A stretch of DNA of 64,000 nucleotides from Colwellia sp. 1_MG-2023 (lineage in GTDB: Bacteria > Pseudomonadota > Gammaproteobacteria > Enterobacterales > Alteromonadaceae): the NCBI RefSeq assembly GCF_030546755.1, contig NZ_JAUOPE010000001.1, forward strand, positions 310,001-374,000. Direction: 5' to 3'. The notes under the pieces were generated by a model. It did no database searches and was not told where the DNA came from. It was given only the letters and a program-made list of their open reading frames with translations. Position 1 is the stretch's first letter. The number at the start of each line of letters is the position of its first letter. Below, one piece after another: positions 53,267 to 61,889 of the stretch. Both the position numbers and the translations under genes were made by a program.

Positions 53267-54118
53267 ATGAATATAAGGCTCGCTATACTACTTATGCTCT
53301 GCATCAGTACCAAAAGTTTAGCTAATGAAAAAAAGCCCCTTAACGAAAGTACGGTGTTTAATAAAACCTTTAGCTGGCAAGCACAAGCAGGGGTTTCATT
53401 ACAACACACTACGTCCATTATTAAAGGAGTAAACCAAGATAATCTCGGTAACTATCTAAATATTTCGATTTTATTCGACTTTTATTACAAAGGTTTTTTT
53501 ATTCAATCAGATCATCGTCGTGCAGACACCCATAATTTGGGAGCCGAAATTGGCTATCAATTGATCGTCGAAGATGACTGGGAATTGGACATTATTAGCA
53601 AATCTTACATTGGCGGTTTTAATCCAGAAGATGTCATAGACATCGCCGACAAAGAGATCCCGATACTATCAGGCTTAAAGTCAAGGGGGACTGCAGATGG
53701 CATTGGTATTCGATATACTCGTTTTCACGATGATAGTATTTTTTCTTTTGACATTGCCGCATTAGCTCCGTTGAGCGCAGCTGATGGTTGGGTGATGGAC
53801 GCCTTTTACAGCCATATTGTTCCATATCGCAATTGGGATATTTATCTCAACGCTGGAGTCACTTATTATTCCGATAGTGTAATGGATTACTATGTTGGCA
53901 TCGACAGTGAAGAAGTATCCCCCTTAAGAGAAGAATTTACCGCTCATCATGCCCTACGAACTCAAGTTGAGGTATTTGCCCAACGACCAATATCAGAGTC
54001 TTGGACATTAAATATTGGCTTAAGCCAAAATTATTATTTTGGCGATTTAAACGATAGTCCAATTGTAGAAACTGAAAATGCTTCCCAAATTATGGTGGGG
54101 GTACTTTATGTCTTCTAA
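53267..54118 (+). CDS. MipA/OmpV-family outer-membrane protein
   Basis: A 283-residue protein with a signal peptide (about 1-19, ending SLAN) and a beta-barrel pattern ending in VGVLYVF. Internal features match MipA/OmpV proteins: HRRADTHNLGAEIGYQLI, DGIGIRYTRFHDDSIFSF, and HHALRTQVEVFAQRPISESW. The family is linked to cell-wall and stress functions in other bacteria but its activity is unclear. It is the first gene of an operon with a DUF3019 protein and a two-component system. AAGGA precedes the start. Confidence 0.82.
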   Translation: MNIRLAILLMLCISTKSLANEKKPLNESTVFNKTFSWQAQAGVSLQHTTSIIKGVNQDNLGNYLNISILFDFYYKGFFIQSDHRRADTHNLGAEIGYQLIVEDDWELDIISKSYIGGFNPEDVIDIADKEIPILSGLKSRGTADGIGIRYTRFHDDSIFSFDIAALAPLSAADGWVMDAFYSHIVPYRNWDIYLNAGVTYYSDSVMDYYVGIDSEEVSPLREEFTAHHALRTQVEVFAQRPISESWTLNIGLSQNYYFGDLNDSPIVETENASQIMVGVLYVF

Positions 54119-54554
54119 ACTGGGCAATGGAACTGCGTGGTTAAAATTTAAACTGATAGGCTCATTACTTGGCTTATTCTGTGTCTCAGAGCTCAACGCT
54201 CAAGATAACAGCCAAATCGCTCAATCAACAACAGCCAGTGAAATTATTTTTACTGCCAAACCGGCAAACTGTGTAGCCCTTCATCAAGGGAGAAAATGCT
54301 ATGCAAGTGTTTCGCTGCAATGGCAAGCCCCTCAACAAGGCAACTTTTGTATCTATCAAAAAATGTCTAATAAAGTCATTCAATGTTGGAAAAACAGTAA
54401 TGGCAGTCAAGTACAATTTGAGTTTGAGTCGAGCACAAAGCTTGAATATCAACTTGTGGCAATAGAGAAAAATCATGTATTAGCAGAAACCGCAATTGAT
54501 GTAAGTTGGGTACATAAAGCCAGCCCAAGAAAAAGAAGATGGCGTTTATTCTAA
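54108..54554 (+). CDS. DUF3019 protein
   Basis: Predicted secreted protein of 148 residues with an N-terminal hydrophobic signal (about 10-31, GSLLGLFCVSELNAQ), four cysteines in the mature part (NCVALHQGRKCYASVSLQW, NFCIYQKMSNKVIQCW) that may form disulfides, and a basic tail ending PRKRRWRLF. It matches DUF3019, known from marine gammaproteobacteria in company with MipA and two-component genes; function unknown. The frame runs from 54078, but the ATG at 54108 overlaps the stop of the upstream gene by 11 bases and begins directly before the signal. Confidence 0.8.
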   Translation: MSSKLGNGTAWLKFKLIGSLLGLFCVSELNAQDNSQIAQSTTASEIIFTAKPANCVALHQGRKCYASVSLQWQAPQQGNFCIYQKMSNKVIQCWKNSNGSQVQFEFESSTKLEYQLVAIEKNHVLAETAIDVSWVHKASPRKRRWRLF

Positions 54555-54578
54555 TGAGTATTAAACAGAGGAAAAGTC

Positions 54579-55280
54579 ATGACTACTGCTTATAAATTAC
54601 TTTTAGTCGAAGATGACCTTACATTAGCCGACTGGGTAATAGAGTATTTGCAAGAACAAGATTTTATTGTTGAACATGTCGCTCGTGGTGATCTGGTATT
54701 AAAAAAAGTAGCCGATTTTTCACCCGATTTAGTACTCTTAGATGTGATGCTCCCGGGGCTTAACGGCATTGAAGTGTGTCGTTTATTAAGGCAAGACTCG
54801 CAACTACCAATCATCATGCTCACGGCTCGATCAGATGAATTTGATGAAGTGATTGGTTTAGAAGCTGGCGCAAATGACTATGTTATCAAGCCAGTTAGGC
54901 CTAGAGCATTATTAGCACGAATTAATAGTGCCTTAAAAAATAACATCACAACGCCGCAAAATACGCAAGAAATCACTTTAGGACAGTTAAGTATTAATTG
55001 TGAGGCAAGTCGTGTTATCTATAACGGGAAAGAAGTAGAGTTATCAACAAGCTTATTTGCCTTCCTGTGGTTTCTCGCCAACCATGCAGGTGAAGTTGTT
55101 GATCGAGACACGGTATTTAAAGCACTAAAAAATAGAGAATATGATGGTCAAGACAGACGATTTGACGTCATGCTTTCTACCCTAAGAAAAATATTTAATG
55201 ATGATCCGCAAAGCCCGAAAAAATTTAAAACGGTATGGGGAAAAGGTTATTTATTTGTTGCCGATGCCTGGAATGACTAA
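54579..55280 (+). CDS. OmpR/PhoB-family response regulator
   Basis: Response regulator of 233 residues. The receiver (about 1-118) has the acidic pocket VEDDLTLADW and phosphorylated aspartate in LVLLDVMLPGLNG, with threonine in IIMLTARSDEF and lysine in YVIKPVRPRALLARI. The winged-helix output (about 130-230) has GQLSINCEASRVIYNGKEVELS and RRFDVMLSTLRKIFNDD. It follows DUF3019 by 24 bases and precedes its kinase by three. Probable target: its own operon (inference). Confidence 0.93.
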   Translation: MTTAYKLLLVEDDLTLADWVIEYLQEQDFIVEHVARGDLVLKKVADFSPDLVLLDVMLPGLNGIEVCRLLRQDSQLPIIMLTARSDEFDEVIGLEAGANDYVIKPVRPRALLARINSALKNNITTPQNTQEITLGQLSINCEASRVIYNGKEVELSTSLFAFLWFLANHAGEVVDRDTVFKALKNREYDGQDRRFDVMLSTLRKIFNDDPQSPKKFKTVWGKGYLFVADAWND

Positions 55281-55283
55281 ATC

Positions 55284-56579
55284 ATGACTCGTTTGTTTTT
55301 AAGTATCATCATCGCGGTATTAGGATCATTATTTCTTATTGGCTGGGGCTTAGATAAACTTGTTGCTGATGATTATGAAACACAAGAAAACCCTGATGTG
55401 TATATTTATCAACAGCTCATCGAAGGGTTTAGCCAGCAATTGGGTGAACTTTCATCACAACAGCTACCCCTTGCAACAGAAAAAATGGCTGAACAATATC
55501 AACTGCCAATTAGCTTAGATAATATCAATAATGTTGCTTTGCCCGTCACCTTATTGGCTAAACTTTCACAGCATGGCGGTTTATTACTTGCAACAGATGA
55601 GGAAGCCTATATTTTACGTAAAATTCCACAACATCCACAGCAATTAATAAAACTACAACTTCCTATCGCCCCTGACGAAAATCAACCGTTGAACATCATG
55701 TTAACTGCAGTTTTATATATAGGTGTTTGTGCGATATTAATTATATGGCTTTTTCCTTTAGCACGTCGCTTGTTTATTTTAACCAATGCTGCAGAAAAAA
55801 TTGGCAAAGGCGATTTAGGCGTTCGTGTTCCCATTAATCGCTTTTCCTACATCAATCGTTTAGAAAAAAGTTTTAACCAAATGGCCAGTCAAATTGAGAA
55901 ACTCATGGCTGACAATAAATTGTTGGCGCGCAGCCTTTCACATGATATTCGTACGCCAATGTCCTGTTTAAGATTTGGCGTTGAAGCGGCGTTAGATAGC
56001 AATAATATTGCTAAGAAAAATGAATACCTTAATAGAATGGAAGCTGAGCTTACCAATATGGAAGCAATGACCAGCGCCTTTTTATCTTACGCCGGTATGG
56101 AAAGACAAGGAATAAATTTAAGATTTGAAAATCTCGATATCAATCAGTTTATTAGCGATATATGTCATGATTTTCAAGCCCTTGCCGAACAGTACAATGT
56201 CAAACTAACGTGTCAGTTATCAGAAAAGCCAATCATTTATTCACTAGATTCTCATTGGTTTCATCAAGCGTTACAAAATTTAATCAGTAATGCGGTTCAA
56301 TATGCTAAAAGCCAAGTTGTTTTATCCATTGCAATACAAACGAAAACAATCGAATTTATCGTTGAAGATGATGGAAATGGCTTAGCTAAAGACGATTTAG
56401 CGAAAATATTCGACCCTTTTGTCAAACTTGATACGGCTCGTTCAAGAGAGCATGGCCATTTCGGTTTAGGGTTAGCTATTTGCCAAAAAGTTGTTCATTG
56501 GCATAAAGGCAAAATTAAGGCAAACAACTCAACAAACTTGTCAGGTGCACGTTTCACCATTTCACTCCCATACTCATAA
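55284..56579 (+). CDS. Sensor histidine kinase
   Basis: Membrane sensor of 431 residues: helices at about 3-22 and 140-160 frame a periplasmic domain (about 25-138), followed by HAMP (LFILTNAAEKIGKGDLGVRVP), the histidine box SLSHDIRTPMSCLRF with the phospho-accepting histidine, N box NLISNAVQYA, G1 VEDDGNGLAKDDL and G2 HFGLGLAICQKVVHWHKG. The periplasmic domain has no known ligand. It is three bases behind the regulator, the last gene of the MipA-DUF3019 operon, so an envelope cue is likely (inference). Confidence 0.92.
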   Translation: MTRLFLSIIIAVLGSLFLIGWGLDKLVADDYETQENPDVYIYQQLIEGFSQQLGELSSQQLPLATEKMAEQYQLPISLDNINNVALPVTLLAKLSQHGGLLLATDEEAYILRKIPQHPQQLIKLQLPIAPDENQPLNIMLTAVLYIGVCAILIIWLFPLARRLFILTNAAEKIGKGDLGVRVPINRFSYINRLEKSFNQMASQIEKLMADNKLLARSLSHDIRTPMSCLRFGVEAALDSNNIAKKNEYLNRMEAELTNMEAMTSAFLSYAGMERQGINLRFENLDINQFISDICHDFQALAEQYNVKLTCQLSEKPIIYSLDSHWFHQALQNLISNAVQYAKSQVVLSIAIQTKTIEFIVEDDGNGLAKDDLAKIFDPFVKLDTARSREHGHFGLGLAICQKVVHWHKGKIKANNSTNLSGARFTISLPYS

Positions 56580-56754
56580 CGATTCCATTTTAGGAAAATA
56601 GTGCGGATGAATAAACAGAATAGTAAAGAATTAACCCGTCTAACTTTCGTCGAATAATCACTATCTTTAGTCCAGTTCTTGAGGTTTAATACTCGAATCA
56701 TAACGAGAACTCAATTTTATACTTTATCTTCAAAATAACCGATAGAGAGACTAG

Positions 56755-57387
56755 ATGAATAAACCAATTATAATTGAATATGTTACGGATGTTTTATGTG
56801 TTTGGGCATGGGTTTCACAGCAACGAATCGAGCGTTTAGAGGAAAAATTTGGTGATCAAATTCACTTACAATTTAGATACCTCGACGTGTTTGGCGATAC
56901 ACAACAAAAAATGCAAAACCAATGGGCAGATCGAGGACATTACCAAGGCTTTGCAGAGCATGTGAGAAACTCCGCCAGTTGTGAGCCTAATGCGGTTATT
57001 AATCCTAAAATTTGGCACGAAGTCCAACCAACTACTTCAACAAACGCCCACTTAATATTAAAAGCAATTGAGTTGGCCTATCATGCTGATAAAAGTAAAG
57101 AAATAGCAGCCATTATCCGAAAAGCATTTTATGTAAAGGCCTGCGACATTAGCCAACTATCGGTATTAATGCAGCTCGTCTCAGAGCATGGCTTAGATAG
57201 CACACTTGTTCAAAATTTTTTGGAAAACGGTCAAGCAATTGCCGCCTTAATGACAGATTATCAATCCGCGAAACAACAATCATTAAAAGGCAGTCCCACT
57301 TATATTATTGATAATGGCCGACAAGTTTTATTTGGTAATATCAGTGACAAGGTTTTACACGCAAATATCAACGCACATCTAAATTAG
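56755..57387 (+). CDS. DsbA-family (2-hydroxychromene isomerase-like) protein
   Basis: A 210-residue thioredoxin-fold protein with a DsbA-type helical insert. The active-site segment reads DVLCVWAWVSQ: only one cysteine of a CxxC is present (CVWA), so a disulfide oxidase role is unlikely and a glutathione-dependent isomerase or thiol transferase is more plausible. The C-terminal cis-proline motif is GSPTYIID. No signal peptide, so it is cytoplasmic. Substrate unknown. Confidence 0.78.
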   Translation: MNKPIIIEYVTDVLCVWAWVSQQRIERLEEKFGDQIHLQFRYLDVFGDTQQKMQNQWADRGHYQGFAEHVRNSASCEPNAVINPKIWHEVQPTTSTNAHLILKAIELAYHADKSKEIAAIIRKAFYVKACDISQLSVLMQLVSEHGLDSTLVQNFLENGQAIAALMTDYQSAKQQSLKGSPTYIIDNGRQVLFGNISDKVLHANINAHLN

Positions 57388-57407
57388 GGCATAAAAAAGC
57401 CCTAATT
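57382..57407. terminator. Hairpin between convergent genes
   Basis: Stem AATTAGGGC / GCCCTAATT with an A-rich eight-base loop, overlapping the stop of the DsbA-like gene. U tracts are weak, so termination would be partial. Confidence 0.5.
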
Positions 57408-57432
57408 GTTCATTGATAACAACCCGTTTAGT

Positions 57433-58110
57433 TTAATCTGTGAGTAAGCGAATTTTTAACCAGTTGCCAATATCAATGAGTTGTTCAGGTAAAACACTGT
57501 GTGGCATAGGGTAGCTTTTCCACGCAACCGGATACCCTGCCTGCTGAAGTAATTGATTGGCAACTTTCCCCGCAGAAATAGGAACCACTTCATCTTGCTC
57601 TCCATGATGCTGCAATACTGCCGTAGTTGAATTTTCTACACTTAACATTTCAGGTAGAGTATCAGCACTCGGTAAATAGCAGGATAAAGCAAGAATACCG
57701 GCAAGCTTTTTAGGATATCTAAGGCCACTAAACAAACTGATCACGCCACCTTGACTAAAACCCGCCAACACAATATTTTGCTCAGCAATACCCGCCGCCA
57801 CTTGCTCTTTAATTAATTGGTGAACTAATTGCTCTGATTTAAGTACGCCATCCATATCAGCTCGATTATGTAAATCCATGCTTTTAATGTCATACCAAGA
57901 ACGCATTACATAACCTTGATTAATCGTTACCGGCTGCTCAGACGCATGAGGAAAAACAAAACGAATCCCATGATTTTCTGGTAAATCTAACATAGGAACA
58001 ACCGGTGCGAAGCCATCGCCCGAATCACCTAGGCCATGTAACCAAATGACACAAGCGCTGGCAGGTATTTTAGGTTCAATTATAATTTTTTCTAGAGATT
58101 GTACTGACAT
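57433..58110 (-). CDS. Carboxylesterase / phospholipase-like hydrolase
   Basis: An alpha/beta hydrolase of 225 residues similar to the acyl-protein thioesterase/carboxylesterase II group. The oxyanion start IWLHGLGDSGDGFAP, nucleophile elbow GFSQGGVIS (serine at about 115), acid region HGEQDEVVP and final histidine SYPMPHSV give a complete catalytic triad. It is cytoplasmic. Substrate is unknown; short-chain esters are usual for the family. Confidence 0.9.
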   Translation of the reverse strand: MSVQSLEKIIIEPKIPASACVIWLHGLGDSGDGFAPVVPMLDLPENHGIRFVFPHASEQPVTINQGYVMRSWYDIKSMDLHNRADMDGVLKSEQLVHQLIKEQVAAGIAEQNIVLAGFSQGGVISLFSGLRYPKKLAGILALSCYLPSADTLPEMLSVENSTTAVLQHHGEQDEVVPISAGKVANQLLQQAGYPVAWKSYPMPHSVLPEQLIDIGNWLKIRLLTD

Positions 58111-58223
58111 TACTTTTCACTAACAGGAAGATTATGTCGCCTATGATAACAGCCCTTTCTGCTAATCCAAACATTCTAATCTTCCTATGATCTAGATTAA
58201 TATCATCAAATAAGAACCTTGAT

Positions 58224-58609
58224 ATGCTAGTGGTAGTTACATCAATAAGATCACACTATGACACTGCAGCACTATCGAATGACGTCGAAAGTGGCATTTT
58301 TCTATTATTTATTTTTGCAACGTTATTAGATATTTTTCGTTTTGATCTTGAACTAGGCCATTTTATAATTTTCGGCCAAGCATGGACGATAAGTATTGAA
58401 TCCATCCTTTACGGTGATGGTGGTAGTATAGATGCCCCTCTAAAAATTTTCTCTCGTGTACTCCTTCCTGGAATAGCTTTCGTCACCCTCTCTTTATCTT
58501 AATTTGGCGCTTTGGTCGTATTTATTGTGGTTGGTTATGCCCGTACTTTTCCGTGGTTGAATTACTGAATGATTTGATGCTAGAACAATTAAATAGAGTA
58601 ACGTTATGA
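58224..58609 (+). pseudogene. Frameshifted remnant of a 4Fe-4S polyferredoxin (CcoG/NapH-like)
   Basis: Two overlapping frames make one protein. Frame one (58224-58502) ends SIDAPLKIFSRVLLPGIAF, VTLSLS, stop. Reading one base back from 58499 gives LIWRFGRIYCGWLCPYFSVV and ELLNDLMLEQLNRV, then a stop at 58609. A single missing T in the TCTTAATT region at about 58497-58500 explains the break. The YCGWLCPY motif is the cluster-binding start of membrane polyferredoxins; the rest of such a protein (several hundred residues) is absent. It may be left over from a denitrification or oxidase-assembly gene near nor. Confidence 0.75.
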
Positions 58610-58803
58610 GAATAAGCACGTTTATTTTAATAAGGAAAAAGACTGCGAATAGAGGAAGTTTAACCAGTCAGTACAAAATTTATCCAGCAGGATAACTTTC
58701 AACGGTTTTAGCAAAAAACCTATTGGTTAAGCATTGCATTGCTGACTAATTTGGGTATGATGCGCGACCTTTATTTATGTTGTACTGGAGCTGTAAAAGT
58801 TCA

Positions 58804-60000
58804 ATGAGAAAGTTGCTATCTTCCCCTTTAGAAATGCCTTTATCTGAAAGTGAAAATTTTATTTACCAAAATGTTTTAAAATATGTACCAGAACTCAGCC
58901 TTAATTTGATGGCAATAAAAGTGGACAAACATCCAGAAGATTTTCTTGGGTGGTGTCATGAGTTACTATCATTATCACGCGATAGCATCAATATGGATTT
59001 GCTAGAGCCAGCACAATTACCTAGCCTTAAAAAATTACACGATATCTTAAAAACCAGTATTAGCCGCGCACAAATTAAAATGACTCGAATAGCGCCATGG
59101 CCAATATTTTGTCAATTTATTCAGCAACAACATACTGACCACGCCTTAGATGAGCGACTAGCATTATTACAATATATCAGCGAAATTAAAGCACAACCTT
59201 TAAGCGAAATGATTGAAGAAGACAGACTCGCTTTTACTGGTAAACATACCAATAAGCACGACATTAGCGCATATAATTTCGACGTAGAATGGTTTGCATC
59301 AACTAAAAGCGCAAAAGTATTTCATCAATTATTAATAGATCAACCTCAAGCATTTGATCAGGCGTTAAATAACATTCCGTTAGAAGGAGATGTAACGTTA
59401 ACGCAATACAACAAGTTTGTAAGCGCTTACCAAGAAATTTTCTCTTCCTACACTTCTGATAAAGCAAATGATAAAAAAGCTCCACTTGCGCCGGCAACAC
59501 GATTATTAGCAATGCGAAGACCCGATCAATTTATTGCATTAACAGCCAGTAAAATTGAAACCTTCTGCCAAGGATTTTCAATAGCAAAATTTAATAATTT
59601 CGATTTTTCAGCGTATTGGCAAGATATGATTGGCACAATCAGAACTTGTGCATGGTGGCATCAACCCTCACCTGAAAATACCCTTGAAAATGAACAAGAG
59701 CTTTTCATATGGAAAAATCGCGTGATCTTGCTTGATGTATTCTTACATGCGGAAAAAGACAGTGCTGAAAAATCTAACTATATAAAACTACGCGACAAAC
59801 CTTTGAAGAAAGCCACAAAGTCACCTGCCGTTACAAGAAAAAGAAGCAAAGAATCAGCCGAAGCGTTAATTGACCGCGCCTTAGCAGATGAAGCATTACC
59901 TGATTATTTAGTGAATAAACGTGACACCTTAATTCATCAAGTAAAAGAAGGAAAAACGGTCGAACAAGCCATCTCATTAATGCGAGCTATTTTTGGTTAA
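58804..60000 (+). CDS. Protein of unknown function (about 399 aa)
   Basis: I do not recognise this 399-residue protein (408 if the ATG at 58777 is used). It begins MRKLLSSPLEMPLSESENF, is soluble and mostly helical, and has no signal peptide or membrane segment. A cysteine/tryptophan-rich stretch (MIGTIRTCAWWHQPSP) lies near residue 270, and the C-terminus is lysine/arginine-rich (KKATKSPAVTRKRSKESAEALIDRALADE). It sits between the polyferredoxin remnant and norQ, with FNR-type boxes downstream, so a link to NO reductase is possible but unproven. Confidence 0.6.
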   Translation: MRKLLSSPLEMPLSESENFIYQNVLKYVPELSLNLMAIKVDKHPEDFLGWCHELLSLSRDSINMDLLEPAQLPSLKKLHDILKTSISRAQIKMTRIAPWPIFCQFIQQQHTDHALDERLALLQYISEIKAQPLSEMIEEDRLAFTGKHTNKHDISAYNFDVEWFASTKSAKVFHQLLIDQPQAFDQALNNIPLEGDVTLTQYNKFVSAYQEIFSSYTSDKANDKKAPLAPATRLLAMRRPDQFIALTASKIETFCQGFSIAKFNNFDFSAYWQDMIGTIRTCAWWHQPSPENTLENEQELFIWKNRVILLDVFLHAEKDSAEKSNYIKLRDKPLKKATKSPAVTRKRSKESAEALIDRALADEALPDYLVNKRDTLIHQVKEGKTVEQAISLMRAIFG

Positions 60001-60066
60001 TCAACAAACTATTTTGTTAACTAGCCATTTGCTAAATGGCCAAATAGTCCAACAATATTTAGCGAC

Positions 60067-60080
60067 TTGATAGCGATTAA
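60067..60080. promoter_or_regulatory. FNR/DNR-like box before norQ (imperfect)
   Basis: TTGATAGCGATTAA, one mismatch from TTGAT-N4-ATCAA, 116-129 bases before norQ and 22 bases upstream of a perfect copy. Confidence 0.45.
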
Positions 60081-60101
60081 ATCATAATTCATATCAATGA
60101 T

Positions 60102-60115
60102 TTGATCGGTATCAA
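60102..60115. promoter_or_regulatory. FNR/DNR box before norQ
   Basis: TTGATCGGTATCAA is a perfect FNR/DNR/NnrR site (TTGAT-N4-ATCAA), 81-94 bases before norQ. No clear -10 is visible at the expected distance, so promoter geometry is uncertain. The rest of the 60001-60195 gap shows only a short hairpin (60024-60040) and no gene. Confidence 0.8.
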
Positions 60116-60195
60116 GTAAGCATCAATCAAAATTGCAGCCGGCTCTTGAACCAAGTAATTTAAGCTCAGATAACGTCAATTGTGAGTAGGTTCAT

Positions 60196-61011
60196 ATGAG
60201 CGCCGTAAGTTTAGAAGCAGCAACGCAGTTAAAATCGGATTTATATTATCAAGCACAAGGTAACGAAGTTACCCTATTTGAATACGCGAATCAGCATCAA
60301 TTACCTGTTTTAATTAAAGGTCCTACAGGCTGTGGTAAAACGCGTTTTGTTACACACATGGCTAAAAAATTGAACAAGCCTTTGTATACGGTTTCGTGTC
60401 ATGATGATTTAACGGCCGCTGATTTAGTGGGTCGCCACTTAATTGGTCCTGATGGCACATACTGGCAAGATGGTCCGCTAACGAAAGCCGTGCGTGAAGG
60501 AGGGATTTGCTATTTAGATGAAGTCATTGAAGCACGTAAAGATACTACGGTTGTGTTACATCCCTTAGCAGATGATCGTCGCATTTTACCATTAGAAAGA
60601 ACGGGAGAACTAATAGAAGCAGCCCCAGGGTTTATGCTAGTGGTTTCCTATAATCCCGGTTATCAAAATTTATTAAAAGGAATGAAGCCCAGTACACGTC
60701 AACGCTTTGTCGCCTTACGTTTTGATTATCCATCAATGGAATTAGAACAAGAAATTCTTATTAAAGAAGCCGGTGCAGAGCCAAATTTAGCCTTTAAACT
60801 AGTTGAGTTAGCCCAAGCATTGCGCCGTTTAGAGCAAAATGATTTAGATGAAGTAGCCTCAACGCGTTTATTAATTTATGCCGCCAAAATGATGTCTAGC
60901 GGGATGAAGCCACTTGATGTTTGCCGTTGTTGTTTAGCTGAACCTCTATCAGATGATCCTGAAACGGTAAAAGCTTTAATGGATGTGGCACGCATTTACT
61001 TTGATGAATAA
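60196..61011 (+). CDS. norQ: NO reductase activation AAA ATPase NorQ
   Basis: MoxR-type AAA+ ATPase of 271 residues in the CbbQ/NirQ/NorQ family, needed to activate NO reductase, probably by metal insertion with NorD. Walker A is GPTGCGKTRF; Walker B with sensor is GGICYLDEVIEARKD; later VVSYNPGYQ and LKGMKPSTRQRF are family hallmarks. It is the first gene of the nor cluster and overlaps norE by eight bases. NorD is not in the window; it may lie past the end. Confidence 0.92.
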   Translation: MSAVSLEAATQLKSDLYYQAQGNEVTLFEYANQHQLPVLIKGPTGCGKTRFVTHMAKKLNKPLYTVSCHDDLTAADLVGRHLIGPDGTYWQDGPLTKAVREGGICYLDEVIEARKDTTVVLHPLADDRRILPLERTGELIEAAPGFMLVVSYNPGYQNLLKGMKPSTRQRFVALRFDYPSMELEQEILIKEAGAEPNLAFKLVELAQALRRLEQNDLDEVASTRLLIYAAKMMSSGMKPLDVCRCCLAEPLSDDPETVKALMDVARIYFDE

Positions 61012-61585
61012 CGCTATAGAAATATCGACACTTGAAGATAAAAAACTGCCTGGCGATTTAGCCATGTGGTTCTTTATTTTAGCCGAACTCACTGTTTTTG
61101 CGATATTTTTCATTAGCTTTGCTGTTACCGAACAATTAAACCCTGAGATGTTCAGTCAAGGTAAAGCGCAATTACATCCAGTAGCAGGGTTAATAAATAC
61201 TCTCGCATTGATCACTAGCAGCTTTTTTGTTGCTTTAGCTCTCAATGCCATCCATCAAGGTAAGCGCAAGGTTTCTGTCTCGTGGTTAATCACTGCTCAA
61301 GCATTCGCAATTTTATACTTAATCGTAAAAATGTGGGAATACCAATCGTTGTTTAATGTGGGGATCAGTCTAGAAACTAACACGTTTTTTACTTTATATT
61401 TTTTAATCACCGCTTTTCATTTTTTACATGTCATTTTAGGCATGATTATTCTTAGTTATATCACCTTTAGAACATACAAAGGCGCTTATCGTAGCAATGT
61501 TTCCGGTTTCGAAGCAGGGGCAAGTTATTGGCATATGGTCGATTTATTGTGGATTATTTTATTTCCATTAATCTACGTTATCTAG
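61004..61585 (+). CDS. norE: NorE-like subunit (cytochrome c oxidase subunit III family)
   Basis: Membrane protein of 193 residues with five hydrophobic helices, homologous to oxidase subunit III. The start LPGDLAMWFFILAELTVFAIFF and the end HFLHVILGMIILSYITFRTYKG and SYWHMVDLLWIILFPLIYV are typical of NorE. It supports maximal NO reductase activity in other bacteria, though not essential for catalysis. The ATG at 61004 overlaps the norQ stop (ATGAATAA), indicating coupling; an ATG at 60983 exists but is inside norQ. Confidence 0.88.
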   Translation: MNNAIEISTLEDKKLPGDLAMWFFILAELTVFAIFFISFAVTEQLNPEMFSQGKAQLHPVAGLINTLALITSSFFVALALNAIHQGKRKVSVSWLITAQAFAILYLIVKMWEYQSLFNVGISLETNTFFTLYFLITAFHFLHVILGMIILSYITFRTYKGAYRSNVSGFEAGASYWHMVDLLWIILFPLIYVI

Positions 61586-61586
61586 C

Positions 61587-61868
61587 ATGAAAACAGCTAA
61601 ACAGAGACAAGTAGCCATGAGTCGTAAACAAATAATTATCAGTTGGTTAAGCTTAATTGTACTAACATTTATATCAGTTTTGGCGAATGATTTTATCGAT
61701 AATTTTCAGTTATTTATCATAGTGGTCATGTTAATAGTATTCATCAAAGGTCAACAGATCGTCGATACTTTTATGGAATTAAAAACGGCCCCTACCTTTT
61801 GGCGATTATTATTGATAAGTTATACGCTATTGATCCCCTTAATTATTTCAATAATTTATCTCATGTAG
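61587..61868 (+). CDS. NorF-like / oxidase subunit IV-type small membrane protein
   Basis: A 93-residue protein with three hydrophobic helices (about 18-36, 40-57, 72-91). FIKGQQIVDTFMELKTAPTFWR between helices two and three is the subunit IV/NorF hallmark. It follows norE at once. An ATG at 61617 gives a shorter 83-residue form closer to the usual NorF length and is a fair alternative start. Accessory role in NO reductase is inferred. Confidence 0.78.
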   Translation: MKTAKQRQVAMSRKQIIISWLSLIVLTFISVLANDFIDNFQLFIIVVMLIVFIKGQQIVDTFMELKTAPTFWRLLLISYTLLIPLIISIIYLM

Positions 61869-61889
61869 CATAAAGCCGGAGCATGATTT

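Noticed and set aside
58224-58502. A 92-residue intact gene at this position
   Set aside because: The sequence continues in another frame into a polyferredoxin motif, so it is better read as a frameshifted remnant.
60024-60040. GCCATTT-GCT-AAATGGC hairpin as a terminator after the 58804-60000 gene
   Set aside because: Short seven-base AT-rich stem without a U tract; termination cannot be supported.
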